A stretch of DNA of 64,000 nt from Crambe crambe (GCA_963924555.1 OZ004589.1:3906001-3970000), one strand, 5' to 3'. Counted from the first letter of the stretch, positions 10,726 to 22,952 are shown. Notes: a model not told the origin generated them from the letters alone. Numbers and translations are program-made.

Positions 10726-13700
10726 CTAATCAACTCCTCCATCTGAATTATCCTCATTCATTGAGGACTTTATATCACCAAGTGGGACATCCACCTTGTT
10801 CTTAGTTTTCTCCAAAGCAGTTTCCTTAGGATAGCAGAGCCATGATAACACAGAAAATATGAAGTTGACCCCTATTCCCAACATAGCCACCGTCACTGCT
10901 CTTTCACTAAGATGCACATTGTTATATAGCCAACAATTTCCTCTGCGGTTGCACTGATACTGCCAGTATATGCATACTGAATCAAATATTCCACCAAAAA
11001 CAAGAGGACCAGGAATACTGCCAAATGCACGAAATGCAACTGACTGGGCTCCAAGGGCTAATGTTCTTTGTTCATCAGCAACACATCTGTAATTTAAAGA
11101 TAACCACTCATATCCACTAAAATTCTGTGGAGACATTGAGCAACAATAGGAGACCTAGGGATTCATAGTCTTGTGAAACCAGACTCTTAGGTCTGGCTTC
11201 ACATGTAGCTACTTGAAAAATGTTATTTTTCAGAAGAGTCCTGCAAGGTAGCAGGATGGAATCAGACTTTCTCCACAATTTTCTAAGACTAACCAGCTCC
11301 AGCCCTAGCTAGAGGAGCACGCAAGTATGATAGTAAGGAGGGACATACATAAACCTGAAAACCCAGCTACCGGTATTACCATTTAACTATCAAAGTGATG
11401 ATTATCATCACATGCATGACAATTACAACTTGCCTCACAGTTATGACAATGTTTGGCACTTGCAGGATGAAAATGAGGAAAAGAGTGATAAAGATGATGC
11501 CCAAAAAAATTCCCATCTTATTACAAAAGTGTGGACAAGTCCCATCTACTGCAGTTGCATTTCCTGACCACTCAATGTTATACTGATCATTTCCATACTT
11601 CTTTTCCATGTTCATAGCTATGCAAGTACAGTTTTCAAAAATTGGTTGCTAGAATAGAAGGAAAGGAAACAAAAAAATTAAAATTGAGCACTCAATTCTA
11701 GTAATTTGCCAAAAAATTTCAGTCTTTGGACTGAAGTTTTGCCACAAAACTATGGTTGACATGGACATCAATACATGTTATGTACCGTCAAATCATTGTT
11801 GATGTAAGTTTTCTGGCAACCTGCCCTACATGGGGAGAAATAGGTATTACCATCTTCTCCACACACTGGTTCAAAGATAGTTGAGTTACACTTGCAGTCT
11901 TGGATACAAGTGGAGTTGAAAGTGCTTACAGATGTAGGTACCACAGATCTACATAACAACACATTCCAGAGTAATTCATGTGCTAGAAAAGAAAATACAC
12001 TGTTTTTGAATGCACAGAAAAAGAAAACTGCATAATAATGATCTACACATACCCATCAGGATACTCCACTGTGACTCCAACCAGTTCTATTGTAGGGCAG
12101 TGCACAAAGAATATGAAGGTTGGGAAGAGAGCTAGAAGGGTTACCACCCAGTTTATCAATGCCACCCTGCGACCTTTAGACTTTGTAATGAATATTATCA
12201 GAGCACCTACAAACACTCCTACTCCACCGCCTGGGATAGCTACATACATAAATATCAATAAATGAAGATACATGCATACTAACATTGATTTTGGCTCACC
12301 TATGGCTCCAGCAATTAAGCTTGCTTGAGATGCTGGTATACTGAACTGAGATTCAAGATACTTGGGTGCAAAAGAAGTAACTCCAGAAACGATAAGAGTT
12401 GAGAAACATATTGCAATTGTGATAAAAATCCAACTGGGAGTCAATATAACCTGCTTCAGATGCCGTGGGAAAGTTTTGACTTTTACAGCAAAGTCAACTC
12501 CTTCTAAACTATCTTTACCATCATACTTTTGTGCCATTTCCTTGAGCCGCTCTGCTTTAACATGGTGAGTATCTGGAAGATATCTTGGAAACATCAGAAA
12601 TGGAACCGCAAGAATCCATGATAAAATTCCAGTAAAGATGAAACATATCCACCAGGCACCAACCCACCCAGGATCTGAAATGTTAAGGGTTGTTGGTATC
12701 AAAGGATCAACATAGATCGATAGAAAAACACCGCCTAGTCCATAGCCGATTGCAGGACCAACAACAGCCGAGGCATACATTAAACCCAGGTGAATAGTAA
12801 CATACTTGGGATGTACAATATCATCCAGGTAGGCTGTTCCAATTGTAAACAAGGGAGCAGCTCCAACACCAACAAGAATGTTACCAACAAAGAAAAATAA
12901 CAGAGCCAAGTTTATAGGAGTATTACAATCTGGAGAAAAGTCAGATTCAGCATCACATGACTCAAACCGATTAGCACCTTGACCTCCACCATAGAGCCCA
13001 AAAATAAACTGTGGTAGCGAAAATACGAAAGCTCCTGCAAAGGGTTAATAATATTATATCCATCACTAAACATTCTAGCATAGCTGTGGCCACATGGAAC
13101 ATGTTAGGTCATATTTTTAGTTCAAATAACATACCATGATTGTGTGAAATATTAACACATACATAGTTCACAGTGAAGCAAAAGTCCCGACCTATAGCTC
13201 TCTGTACACTAGTCAACATACCTAAATCACCATGTGTTCATTGAGCAACTGCTTTTAGACCAGCCAGCTATTAAGGTGGTGGGAAAATAAATTCTTGTGC
13301 TTCATGGCTAGTATGAGTTAAAGTGGCACTAATCCTATAGCTGTCTATGAAGGCAGGGTAAAACTGAAGTTGCTTCAGTTTAGGATGCCTTAGAGCTAGA
13401 TTACATAATCACTGTGCTTATAGAGAACATGACTAGGGGTGCACTAAAGTGCAACCTTACTTCATATGCGCAAGCTGGGTAGGGTATATTAGTAAGGGGT
13501 TGTCATTTTTAAGTATGCTATAGTTGTTCTATTTTTCGAAGCAGTAGAAGCTGCTAAGCAAGTAACATAAGTAGGCAAAGTTTGTATAGCTGGAGACTAT
13601 ACTTTGGTTAACAACCATCATCACCACCAAAAAGTTCAATCAAGCGTGATTATAATTTCTTTTGGAAAGAAATCAGTGCAGTTCTCAAGTAGCTTTTGGT

Positions 13701-14374
13701 CTTTATAAGATAGTTACAATACCCCCTTCAGACCTACTTTATGGTGCCTCTTAGGACTATCAGTGTTACTGTCTAGAAAGTAAGAGAAGCTTCTATTTGG
13801 CCACTACACTACACTCTTTTAATCATTGCGCACGTATTTTCTGTCACTAGTCCATCACTTTAATGAAGTGTTGTTGCCAAAATTATTCAACTCAGTACAT
13901 GAGTTGCTGCTGCCTGCAGTTGTATAGTGTCATCGCTAAGTGAGTGGAAAAAATTTGTTCTAGGCTGCAGGGATGCCCTGAACTGCAGTGGCCTATATAA
14001 AAATAGTTGGTAAAATTTTTCACTCTTTACATTTCTTTTCCTAGTTGTATGTACGTAAAGATGACAGCCCAGATTAATTTTTATGCTAATGTCTCTGATG
14101 TGAGCCAGAGTAGCTAGTATGACTGTCTTGGAGCATGAGTACAGTAAAAGTGACTAGATTCAACTTAGAAGCATTTTTTGTTTAGAAATTCAGAATATAG
14201 AGTAATATCGCTAGCTAGGTAAAAATGGTGAAAGGCAAACAGGTAAGTTTATGGGAATGAGTACAGATGCTTAAAATGGAATGTTGGGCCCAAGAATTTA
14301 TGGAGGAGCCACTGCTTGTATATATTAGATCTACATAAAGCTGAAAGAAAGAAAGAAAGAAAGAAAGGAAAGGG

Positions 14375-14441
<67 letters not shown>

Positions 14442-17400
14442 AAAGGAAAGGAAAGGAAAGAAAAAAAAGAAAAAGAAAGAAGGAAAGAAAGAAAGAAAAG
14501 GTAACCTCATATCACAAGTTTGGGAAGACAAAAAATTCCTGATGGAGCACTAAATAATGCACCAAATAAGCATGGAGCAAATTTTACCCAGCCTCAGAAG
14601 ATATTTCTATAGAACACTTAAGAGAAAATATCTACCGACAACCAGTTCCATATATAATTGAGCTATCTTCTCATGGTTGTATCTAGCTTACATTTAAAAG
14701 CTAGCTGCACTTGTCATGTTACATAATCATTTATTTGAGCATTTGCATCACACCATGGACTAGTGCAGTACATAGGGACAGGCAGTAATATACGTAGTTA
14801 GTTTGTGATCATTTTTTGCCTCAGCACTTCGGCAGTGCTGGAGGAGGCGATACATACGTCTTATTAGTAGCAGTGTCATGCAAATAGTTATATACATACG
14901 CATGACCTTGACCTTACAGCTTAACCAGCCAGTTAGTTAGCAAGTGAGAAAGCCTAAGCAGCAAGAGCAGACAAGTTGATGATTATCTGAGAAAGTACTG
15001 AGGGTACAAAGCTCCCTTGATGGCTCGGCATGTAGTAGAGGTTCTCACCAATTTCTTTTTTGCAGGTATATCACGTAATTATTTTGCATGATGTCACATT
15101 GATATCATCAATGACACTCTTTAGCAGGCTAGTATTAGTATTTTAATAAGGAAAAAAACATTTCTTGAAATGAAAAAAGATGTAGGGATGACCACTGCTC
15201 GAAAAAGTAAAGAAACAAGAAGGATGGAAATGGGATCAATCAGCCAACAATTCCTACATATACGTTGGGTAGCTTCAGATTATAGTGCAGTAATGTACGT
15301 ATATGTAGGAATTGTTGGCTGGATATACAGAACAAAGATTGATCCCATTTCCATCCTTCTTATTTCTTTACTTTTCGAGCAGTGGTCATCCCTACATCTT
15401 TTTTCATTTCAAGAAATGTTTTTTCCCTTACTTGTTCCTGGTCTCTCTTTTATGGTTTTAGCTATGTATAGAGTTCATTCTTCTATGTGTATGCAGGGAA
15501 AGATGAAAGAAGAACAGTTCTCCAATAGCATAGCAATATTTATCAACGAGTCAAGGTGTTGTGTTATTGTTGAGCTATACTTGAAGGTCGAAGATGCTGA
15601 AATAGAGTCTACCAGTAGATGGATTGGTGAATCTAAAATCCCCGAGTTGATACAGTAGTCTATGATCAATATCTAGAGCTATCTAGCTAGCTAGCTAGCT
15701 AGATAGCTGAGTAATATTATAATTTCGAATAATTGGATATCAAATACATGCGCATGCGTATTATAGAAAAGATGGCTTCCAAATTAGTCGAGTGCTGTGC
15801 CCGTAGTGTCTCTTTTTTTATCGACTCTTTCGAGGATCAACGTGTAGAAAAGATCGTAGTTGGTAGAATTTGGAGTGGATTTATCCAGAAATCATAGCTG
15901 TAGCTCGAGTGGTTTGAGAGATATGGTTATCTAAGAAGAATAATAAGGCCAATACAACTTCTTTTCCTGTTTCTGGTCGGCAGCCTGCATGTTTTAGAAC
16001 GACATCAACAAATTGGGAAACATGTGGTGTGCGCATGCGTAGTAGCCAGCTCGTTGTGGGAAGTGACTTCTATGCACCTGATCCCTGAATAGGTGAGTAT
16101 TTAACTGAAAATAAATATCTAGGATCAATTTCTTAGTAATCTTTTGATAGCAGCCACAGCTACAGTGACAATGTAGCTAGAGCATTTATAGCTAGACTCA
16201 AAAATGTTGTTTTTTTTTGTTTTTGTTTTTTAGCAAACAGCTTTAGTGAATTGCAGTGTTCTTTGTCAATCTAATAATCTATCCTTGGAAGATTCTTGCA
16301 ATAAACAGTACATTCTTGCAGTGAACAGTACATCAATATATCCACTGATGTGTCTACACAGTAGAGCCTGCTCCAAATGCTGTATTTCAAGATTTTATAG
16401 TATCATGGTTAATTCTCCGCCCACCCGCATCAGTTGTGGGAAAATCCCTGACCAGAAACAGGAAATCAAGTTGTAGTGGGCTAATAATAATAGAGAAGAA
16501 GAAGAATCCAGCGATTTACCTGCTTGCCGTATTTCTGAAATAGTAAGCTCCCTGGTCCTGAAACTTGGTCTGCACATTGTAGTAGGCTGTAGTAGACTGG
16601 ATAATCATTCACAGTAGCTTTCGTTAGGTCTAAGTGGGGGAACTAAAATTTCACTTTTGTATTAGTCTATAGGCGGCGCGCGCAGCCGTCCGAGTCATCC
16701 CTACATAGAGAGTGCTACTGCACTCTCTGATAATTATGTAGTCCACCCTTTAGACTAGTATGGTGGTCATAGCTATAGCTCATTTGCTTGTTATATTTGC
16801 TCATCTGCTTTCTCAGGACTTTTTTCTTTCTTTAAACAATCACCACCTAGTGGCTGATGAACTAGCCATAGGCTAATACTAACAGGTCCCCCAGGACCAA
16901 CGGCTTTACATCCCTTCCAAAGGATGCAGTGTCAAGAGACACCTCCTCAATTGAGGGGTAGAGCTGAGTGGACTCCAGTAGGGGTCCACCAACTCATCAC
17001 CATTCCACTGGCAACCAGCCTTCCATGGGGTGACCAATCCATGTACTCGGCTGGCCCAGCTATTTTTATGGCTTTCATGTTGGTTTTCTCTCTTTCTGCT
17101 TTTTCACGACTGTTAACTTGCCTACTTGTGACTTTGTAGGCCATTTAAGGCTTTCTGTAGGCTCTCTTGCTGCCTTTTCAGACAATCATAAAATCTTGTC
17201 ATTACAGCCAACCAATATGATCAGTGTGTGGGCTTGCTTTGCTTGCCCAACTAAGATTGCCACATCTAACCTGCTCCTTGAATGAAGAGACTAACTCCCA
17301 ACCATCTTGGCTTGTGCCCTCTCCCTCCTGCATAGCTAATGAAAAGAACAGACACGAGAACTGCGATGTCAAACATAGTGGCAATAAGGCCTGCCAACAC

Positions 17401-19520
17401 ACTAGGGAATCGGTAGCGTCGTTCAATTGAGGATAAGACAACGGATGTAAAACCTAAATATAATAGAAATTTACATATACTATGCACTTAAAATAAGAGG
17501 AAAATTATTTGAGGATCATCTTTAGAAAAGCTTTTCACAATGCCTAGCTAGCCTAGTATAGTACCTTCATTGATACCCATTCTAAAAGAGTCTATTTGAT
17601 GTTATTATTGAAGGCGTCTGTTCCATGGAGGAAATATGTTCATGTACACAATGACACTCTCTGATACTATGAAACTGATCTGGAAAAAAAATACAAGGAG
17701 CAGCTGATGTGCACATGCACAATCCACTAGTGACCTGGAAGTCCATAGACTGTAATACAATGTCCATTTCATTGGAATACAAACAGTATCCGAAAGATCA
17801 TTGTAAACTCAGCATACCAAGTATGCAGGCTGAAAGTACCTGTGTACATAGTGTTCAAATTCAGTTCCCTACTAATCGGGAATGTGGGTTTGATAGTGCT
17901 AAGATGTATCATTCCTGCCTGCGATTTTTTTTTTTGTTCAGAGCATTCTCAAGACCCAAGAAGAAATTTCCCCCCATGGAAAGAGAACTACAACATTTGA
18001 TCCCTGATTCATGTGATTTATTTCTACAGACTCAACTATTTGGCGACAGCTGATGTATACTAACACACACTATGGCAGCGATAGTCATGCATGTATGATA
18101 ATATAGGCTATGAACATCTATTGAGTTAATTGGGAATTGCATGGTTTTTGAATGCAATTAGTATTTTTTAATCAGCCATGTTTTTATGCACTGAGAATTT
18201 TTTTAAGTGGTCTAATACTAGAGTTTACCTGATTCACTGAAACAGACTGGGCCACAGAGGGAGGGAGAGAAGGGGAGGGGGTGATAAAATATCTTTATCC
18301 ATCATCTTTTTATTGATAACAATACTATCATCAGGTGGTTACTGACCAAAACATATTGTCCTGGTAGCATCTAGAATTTAGTACATTGGAACTAGAGCTA
18401 GAATGTGTTCTATCACATACTCCTTGGTTTGAAGAGAAAAATCTGTGTCTATCCAGAGCTAGAGCTATAGTGGTACAGCCATAGTTACCATGGAATGCCC
18501 TCCAGTAAAAAAAATGCCATGTACTCACAACAAACACATTTTCAACACATAGAGTGTGGTGATAGGGCTGAAAAACCATTGTACCTATAGGCTCAATTTA
18601 TTGAATAATTAGAGGGCTGGCACATAATATCCAGTCAAAAAACCACATTACAGCTAAGGGTCATGGGTGTTTGCTCCTGCATGGTTTCACTACATATGGT
18701 TTGCAAGCTTAGAACACACAATCTCACAAGAACACTACGAAACTTGTTTATAACAAAGATTAGGCAACCAGCAGGTTTTGAAAAAAGTCTGTGCTACCTA
18801 CATCATCCTAGCTAGTGCTGAATACACCCATTTCCATGGAAGCAAATGGTACAATATTATACTGTTTACATACAAATATCCCATAGACAGATGAAATCAT
18901 TGCTAGCTGGGCACATCTGCCTTATCAGGAAAGCTAGTCCAGCCCAGTAATACCATGGTGGCTACACAGTTAAATTGACATGCTGGATTATTACATTTCC
19001 ACACAATGCACAAACACATTTTGGAACGGGCATGCACACACTTGTGTGCTAAGACAAAATGAGTCCTGAAGTTGGGTGGCTTGTATACCATTGTAAAATC
19101 ACACCTCCAAACATGACTTAAAGTTTACACATAACCGTTCATTCTTAGCTGAATCTAAACCATACCTGAAACCAGACTTCCCTCAACAAGACAATTTAGG
19201 CACAAGATAAAAGTGAAGAACTTGGCATTCCGAAACACTTGTAACCACTTGGGTTTCCATCTTCCTATTCCACAGAAGTATTCCTTGCCTTGACTACCAT
19301 GATCTTCCTCTGTTTCAGCACTACTGTTACTCTCTGCATCAACTACAGGTCTCTTAGGGTCTTCTTCTCGTATATTACACAGAATAGCCTGGGATGACTG
19401 CGAATCCTGACTGTGACTGTAGTTACTGTCACTGCTACTGGAACTAGCCACGATATTTCCATCTTCTCTGTCGGAAACTTTGAGCAGGACAGCTGGAGAA
19501 CCTGTATGCAAGTCAGTCAT
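10726..19520 (-). CDS. SLCO: organic anion transporter, SLCO/OATP family
   Basis: Seven coding exons: 19520-19166, 17453-17271, 13034-12300, 12239-12053, 11948-11786, 11648-11434, 11086-10726; 732 residues, a usual OATP length. These are 12-TM Na+-independent carriers of amphipathic organic anions in the plasma membrane. Visible hallmarks: CGIGRWKPKWLQ before TM1, SYAGGRGHKPRWLG, the family signature DPGWVGAWW in exon 3, a Cys-rich Kazal-like extracellular loop in exon 5 (CIQDCKCN, FEPVCGEDGNTY), and RCVADEQRTLALG followed by PGPLVFGGIFDS and CIYWQYQC near the C-terminus. The 119-residue N-terminal exon has a Ser-rich cytosolic part. I start at ATG 19520-19518; a longer frame opens only with TTG. 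The intron after exon 6 uses a GC donor. Substrate specificity cannot be read from sequence. Confidence 0.92.
11173..11203. repeat. small hairpin in the SLCO intron before the last exon
   Basis: The arms gtgaaaccagac and gtctggcttcac pair around a 6-base loop. The core ccagac/gtctgg is shared with other hairpins in this window. Confidence 0.6.
14339..14505. repeat. GA-rich compound microsatellite
   Basis: (GAAA)n passes into (GA)n, about 60 bases long, and then into (GGAAA)n and (GAAA)n. Both strands have long artificial open frames over it. Confidence 0.95.
14812..15030 (-). repeat. dispersed repeat copy, family shared with about 58.4 kb
   Basis: Its reverse complement resembles 58378-58625: both contain ctgtaaggt.aaggtcatg, then aactatttgc, then ctactaataagacgtatgta, then a cagca(c/g)t...agtgctgagg-type block. 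A weaker relative lies at 17055-17215. It could be a SINE, but a polymerase III promoter is not clear. Confidence 0.6.
15146..15431. mobile_element. long palindromic (foldback/MITE-like) element
   Basis: The left arm (about 15146-15264) and right arm (about 15298-15431) are near-perfect reverse complements over more than 110 bases. Shared blocks include aacatttcttgaaatg, gatgtagggatgaccactgc and ggatggaaatgggatcaatc. The core pairs agccaacaattcctacata with tatgtaggaattgttggct around a loop of about 33 bases. The right arm has 16 extra bases (15321-15336) with no partner. It lies in SLCO intron 2. The 162-residue open frame across it is a by-product. Confidence 0.85.
15945..16490. mobile_element. 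possible MITE bounded by diverged inverted repeats
   Basis: The stretch near 15945-15985 (tacaactt, cctgtttctggtc) recurs in reverse complement near 16443-16490 (gaccagaaacagg, aagttgta, then ggctaataataat matching the aataataaggc side). About 35 of 45 bases agree. No coding capacity was recognised between them. Confidence 0.45.
16694..16737. repeat. hairpin with the gtcatccctaca terminus
   Basis: gtcatccctaca is followed by tagagagtgc and gcactctctga, an imperfect hairpin. A close relative in the opposite orientation is at 39856-39890 (tcagagagtt, gcactctcta, tgtagggatg). Confidence 0.55.
16830..17215. repeat. dispersed repeat, family uncertain
   Basis: The stretch includes ggctaatacta (also at 234-245, beside the LINE remnant) and, at 17066-17090, atggctttcatgttggtttt, shared with 58410-58430. 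The second half resembles the dispersed family at 14812 and 58378. The classification is open. Confidence 0.4.
17454..19165. other. SLCO intron 1, no gene recognised
   Basis: A 1.7 kb AT-rich intron. Open frames in it (17582-18053, 18331-18579, 18903-19091) have no family likeness and no splice logic. Confidence 0.5.
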
Positions 19521-19931
19521 CTCAAGCTCATAGCTCAGCTTAGCGATTTGCTCGGCGTGCAACAATCTGGTGATATCTTGTGTAGGCTACGTTTGGTGAA
19601 GCCATAGACAATAGAAATGCAATTAACAACAACTAAACTATTTTTTTAAATATTTTTTTAAAGTTGTTATTGAGGTGGAATCTCCTGCCTGATGCCCCCC
19701 CTCCCTTTGGTTCTCCACCTCTCCAATTCTGGCACATGGACTTAGCTAGAAAGGTTCATGTTGTGATGTGGTTATATTAGGCACATGGACTTAGAAAGGT
19801 TCATGTTGTGATGTGGCTATATTAAAACCATTGGCACTAATGCCAACTGTTTCAATAACCGCTTTGGGTGCTGGATTTGAATAAATAGCTTTACCCAGCG
19901 TTAGGAGTTAGAGAAGTCTTAAGACTTAGCT
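19521..19931. promoter_or_regulatory. shared upstream region between SLCO (-) and the Ig/mucin/EGF gene (+)
   Basis: The two start codons are 411 bases apart in opposite directions. A direct repeat of about 45 bases (ggcacatggacttag, aggttcatgttgtgatgtgg) occurs twice, near 19732 and 19781. Promoter function is inferred from position only. Confidence 0.4.
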
Positions 19932-22900
19932 ATGGCTCTACTTGTTTATTGCTGCATCTGCATAATTTTTTTGTTCATTGTAGATAGATGTGAGTAAAAT
20001 AATAGCTAGCTCACTTTGTGGTTTTAAATGATTGTTATCGTTAACACTTCTACTTTAGCATGTGCTCAAGATATCCCACGTGTGCAATGTTTTGACGGTT
20101 GCAGTGCAAGTCCTGCTCTCCTAGGGACATTCCCTACTATAGGTGAATGCTGTGGATTTGAAGGACTACAAGGTGGAGGATTTTTACTTGCCGAAGATCC
20201 TGATACGTGCATCAATTGCACAAATTTTCGAAGTAATCTTTTTACCGTAATTATGACAGTGTGTGCAATTGACAGTAGCTATAACCAAAGCCTTTATAAA
20301 TTAACACTAGGTAATTAGTGCAGTCAATGATAGTGTACATTTCTTTTGCAGCGATCAATGGCAAAGTGATTCTCACTACAGATCCTTCAATTCCTGTTCT
20401 TGGTTCTGAACTCACATTATTATGTCAAGTAGAGGTCAATGAGCTTTTACGTCCTTCCATTGTGCTCTTCCTCCAGCTTCCCAATGGAACTGTCATTGAA
20501 TCAGAAAATACCTCTATCCTTCTTGAGTTTGATCTGTTTACTCTTGATGACATGGGCAGATATTATTGTAATGCATCGGTCACATCTCCGGAGTTCCCTC
20601 AAGTTGGACTACGTATATTTCAGAGTGTTCTCTTGGAGGATATTAGTAAGTTATAGATTACTAGAGTGTTTCAGCTTGAGTGAGTATAGACATAACTTCA
20701 GCCTGAACTCCACTCATCCTGACCTCATGTGACTGCTGCACCTGCATACCTAATATTTTTATGCTATGTACATACCCAAGTAGGATCTGATTGGGGGAGG
20801 GCTAGGGCTACCACCCCCCATTACGGATATTAGAATATCTGGCAGACCTTATATGAAATCCCCACTTGTTCTTCCTCCACCATTGGTCGATGTCCTCCTG
20901 GTGGCACTGCCTAACCTGATGGAGTGGTTCTTCTACTTTGAAAGCTATGTAGCTAACTTTATTGTTTGTAAATAGAGTGTCTACAGTCATTTGTGGAGCT
21001 TTAGTGTGAGGGCCCTCCAGTATTGTAAATAGCAGTCACATCTATTACACACCTAGAGTTGTAGGCCGGTACAGACTGCACTACAGCTTCTATAGCTACT
21101 CACTGGAAATACGATACTCTTAATTGGTCAGAAATTACCATATGATTATTTGGCAATGACAAGTCTCAATACACTAAGAAAACACTATTGCCAAAAAGAT
21201 GTCTATTTACCCATTCACTTCTTGTCACCCATGTTGTTCTATTATTGTGCCCTGTTCTTGTGCATACCAATTGTTTAATTCCACGTACTGTATGCAGTGA
21301 TTCATGCACAAGGTTACTGTGTGTGTACATGTTGACTAATCTAGATGTGCATGCTCCATACAATACAGTATTTATGTTTGTTGACCATTACCTACTCAGG
21401 AAGACGATACAAAATCTGCTGTGTCTGAAATGCAGTGTGAACATCAACTTCACACAATCATACTGTTAATGCTACATAGTTATGCAATTTTAGCTGTTAT
21501 GTGATTGTATTAGTTCTTGCTCTCTTTTACAGTGTTTTCAATAACTGATGCTCCAACTTCAATAGTGTCAACTGCCATTCTTAGCCCTTCCTCTCCAATT
21601 GCTACTCCCACCAGTATGACTTCTGATATTCCCAACCCCACCTCTAATATGTTCTCTACTACCACTCCTAGCATTAGTGATTTGACTCCTACTCCCACAC
21701 CTACTCCTACTACTCCTACTGTTGTGGCTTCCATCAATTCTCCGTCTATTACTCACGATGTTACTCCTGTGCCCATCAGAACTTCAACGCTTCTAATGAC
21801 TGTGACTTCTAGCATACCAAGACCTGTATTCACATCTATCCATCCAACTTCTAGTATAATATCTTCACCAGTCCTTCCAACCACTTCAACTGTTCTTTCA
21901 ACCTCTAGTATAATACTTTCAACTGCTCTTCCAACCACTAGTAGATCTTCAGCTGTTCTTTCAACCTCTAGTATAATTCTTTCAACTGGTCTTCCAACCA
22001 CTAGTAGATCTTCAATGGTCCTTTCAACCTCTATCGCATCTCCACCCACTCTTCCAACTTCTTCAACCATGTTTCCAAGTTCCACCCCTCTTCCAATATG
22101 CCCTACACTATCCATAGTGGAAGTTGGACTTGCAGTGGTGGGTAAAGTGTATGGGCTCACCTGTCAAGCTCCTGGATTGATCAAGGATCTGCAATGGTTT
22201 TCTCATGATGGAGACCCTATAATGAGCAGTCACACAGTACGAGTTGGAAAGATAGTTCAGCAAAATGAAATTTCAAGTCTGACGTTATATTTCTGTCCTT
22301 TGAGTCCTGAAGATGCTGGTAGATATTTTTGTAAAAGCAATAGTTTATCAGCTAAAGTCAAGATCACTGTTCAAAGTAAGTTCTATCTTAGGATGAGCTG
22401 GGGTCTATTATGCATGCTTTTACACCTTACTCACTACATAATAGATTCTAGTTGCCAATATTCGTAACATTGGAGTAGCACTTGTACTACCACACAGAGC
22501 AATTTTGTTTATATGTTGTTGTTTTTTGTTGTTTTTTTATAGCCCATCTTGTGGTTAAGAATTGTAACAAAAATTGCCATACTCCAAAATGCATGGGTGT
22601 GAATGAATGTATCTGCAACCCTGGCTATTCTGTACATGGAAAAGTCTGTATTGGTGAGTACAATGCAATAGTAGTCCTTGTTTACCTGATTGCATACTTC
22701 TAGGTGGATATATATGCAAATGCCCTTGGGGAATGACAAGAAAGGGAATCATGTGCTACCAACGACACAAGCCCCCAAAAATGTCACGACAAAAATCAAG
22801 AACTAAAGGTACAGTAGTTCCCTTGTCCGACATCATACATGATGTTCATATACAGGCAACTACTGTTGTGATGTGTTATTATCCCTTTGATTAATGTATA

Positions 22901-22952
22901 TTTTTCTTTTTAAGATCGACACAGAAAGCATTGCAAGCATCACTATACGTAG
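19932..22952 (+). CDS. secreted protein: signal peptide, Ig-like domains, mucin-like Ser/Thr/Pro region, EGF-like domain, basic tail
   Basis: Seven exons: 19932-19989, 20059-20310, 20352-20645, 21533-22375, 22543-22653, 22704-22808, 22915-22952; 566 residues, all introns phase 1, as usual for extracellular modules. Exon 1 is a hydrophobic leader (ALLVYCCICIIFLFIV). Exon 2 is a Cys-rich unit. Exon 3 is an Ig-like domain (LTLLCQVE, then DDMGRYYCNAS). Exon 4 opens with about 190 residues rich in Thr, Ser and Pro, including a nearly exact 63-base tandem repeat, and ends in a second Ig-like domain (YGLTCQA, LQWFS, EDAGRYFCKS). Exons 5-6 give Cys-rich EGF-like spacing (NCNKNCHTPKC, ECICNPGYS, YICKCPWG). 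The tail is Arg/Lys/His-rich. No transmembrane segment follows, so it is probably secreted or matrix-bound. It could be an adhesion or recognition molecule; the exact orthologue is unknown to me. Confidence 0.8.
21885..22025 (+). repeat. 63-base coding tandem repeat in the mucin-like exon
   Basis: Two successive 21-residue units (VLSTSSIILSTALPTTSRSS, then the same with one Ala to Gly change) followed by a partial third. This is expected for a polymorphic mucin-type stalk. Confidence 0.85.

Larger units (their letters stand above)
13035..17270. other. 4.2 kb SLCO intron 2, repeat-filled
   Basis: This intron separates SLCO exons 2 and 3. It holds a GA-rich microsatellite, a long palindrome, an inverted-repeat pair at 15945/16487 and two dispersed repeats, listed separately. 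No other gene was recognised; the open frames at 14316-14531 and 15170-15658 are products of the repeats. Confidence 0.7.

Noticed and set aside
14316-14531. Open frames on both strands over the GA-rich repeat
   Set aside because: They are pure by-products of the microsatellite.
15170-15658. 162-residue open frame
   Set aside because: It runs through both arms of a palindrome; no family, no start context and no splice logic.
19521-19565. Longer SLCO N-terminus starting with TTG
   Set aside because: There is no ATG in frame after the upstream stop; eukaryotic initiation is more likely at 19520.
21510-22160. Antisense open frames over the mucin-like exon
   Set aside because: Low-complexity shadows of the Thr/Ser codons.
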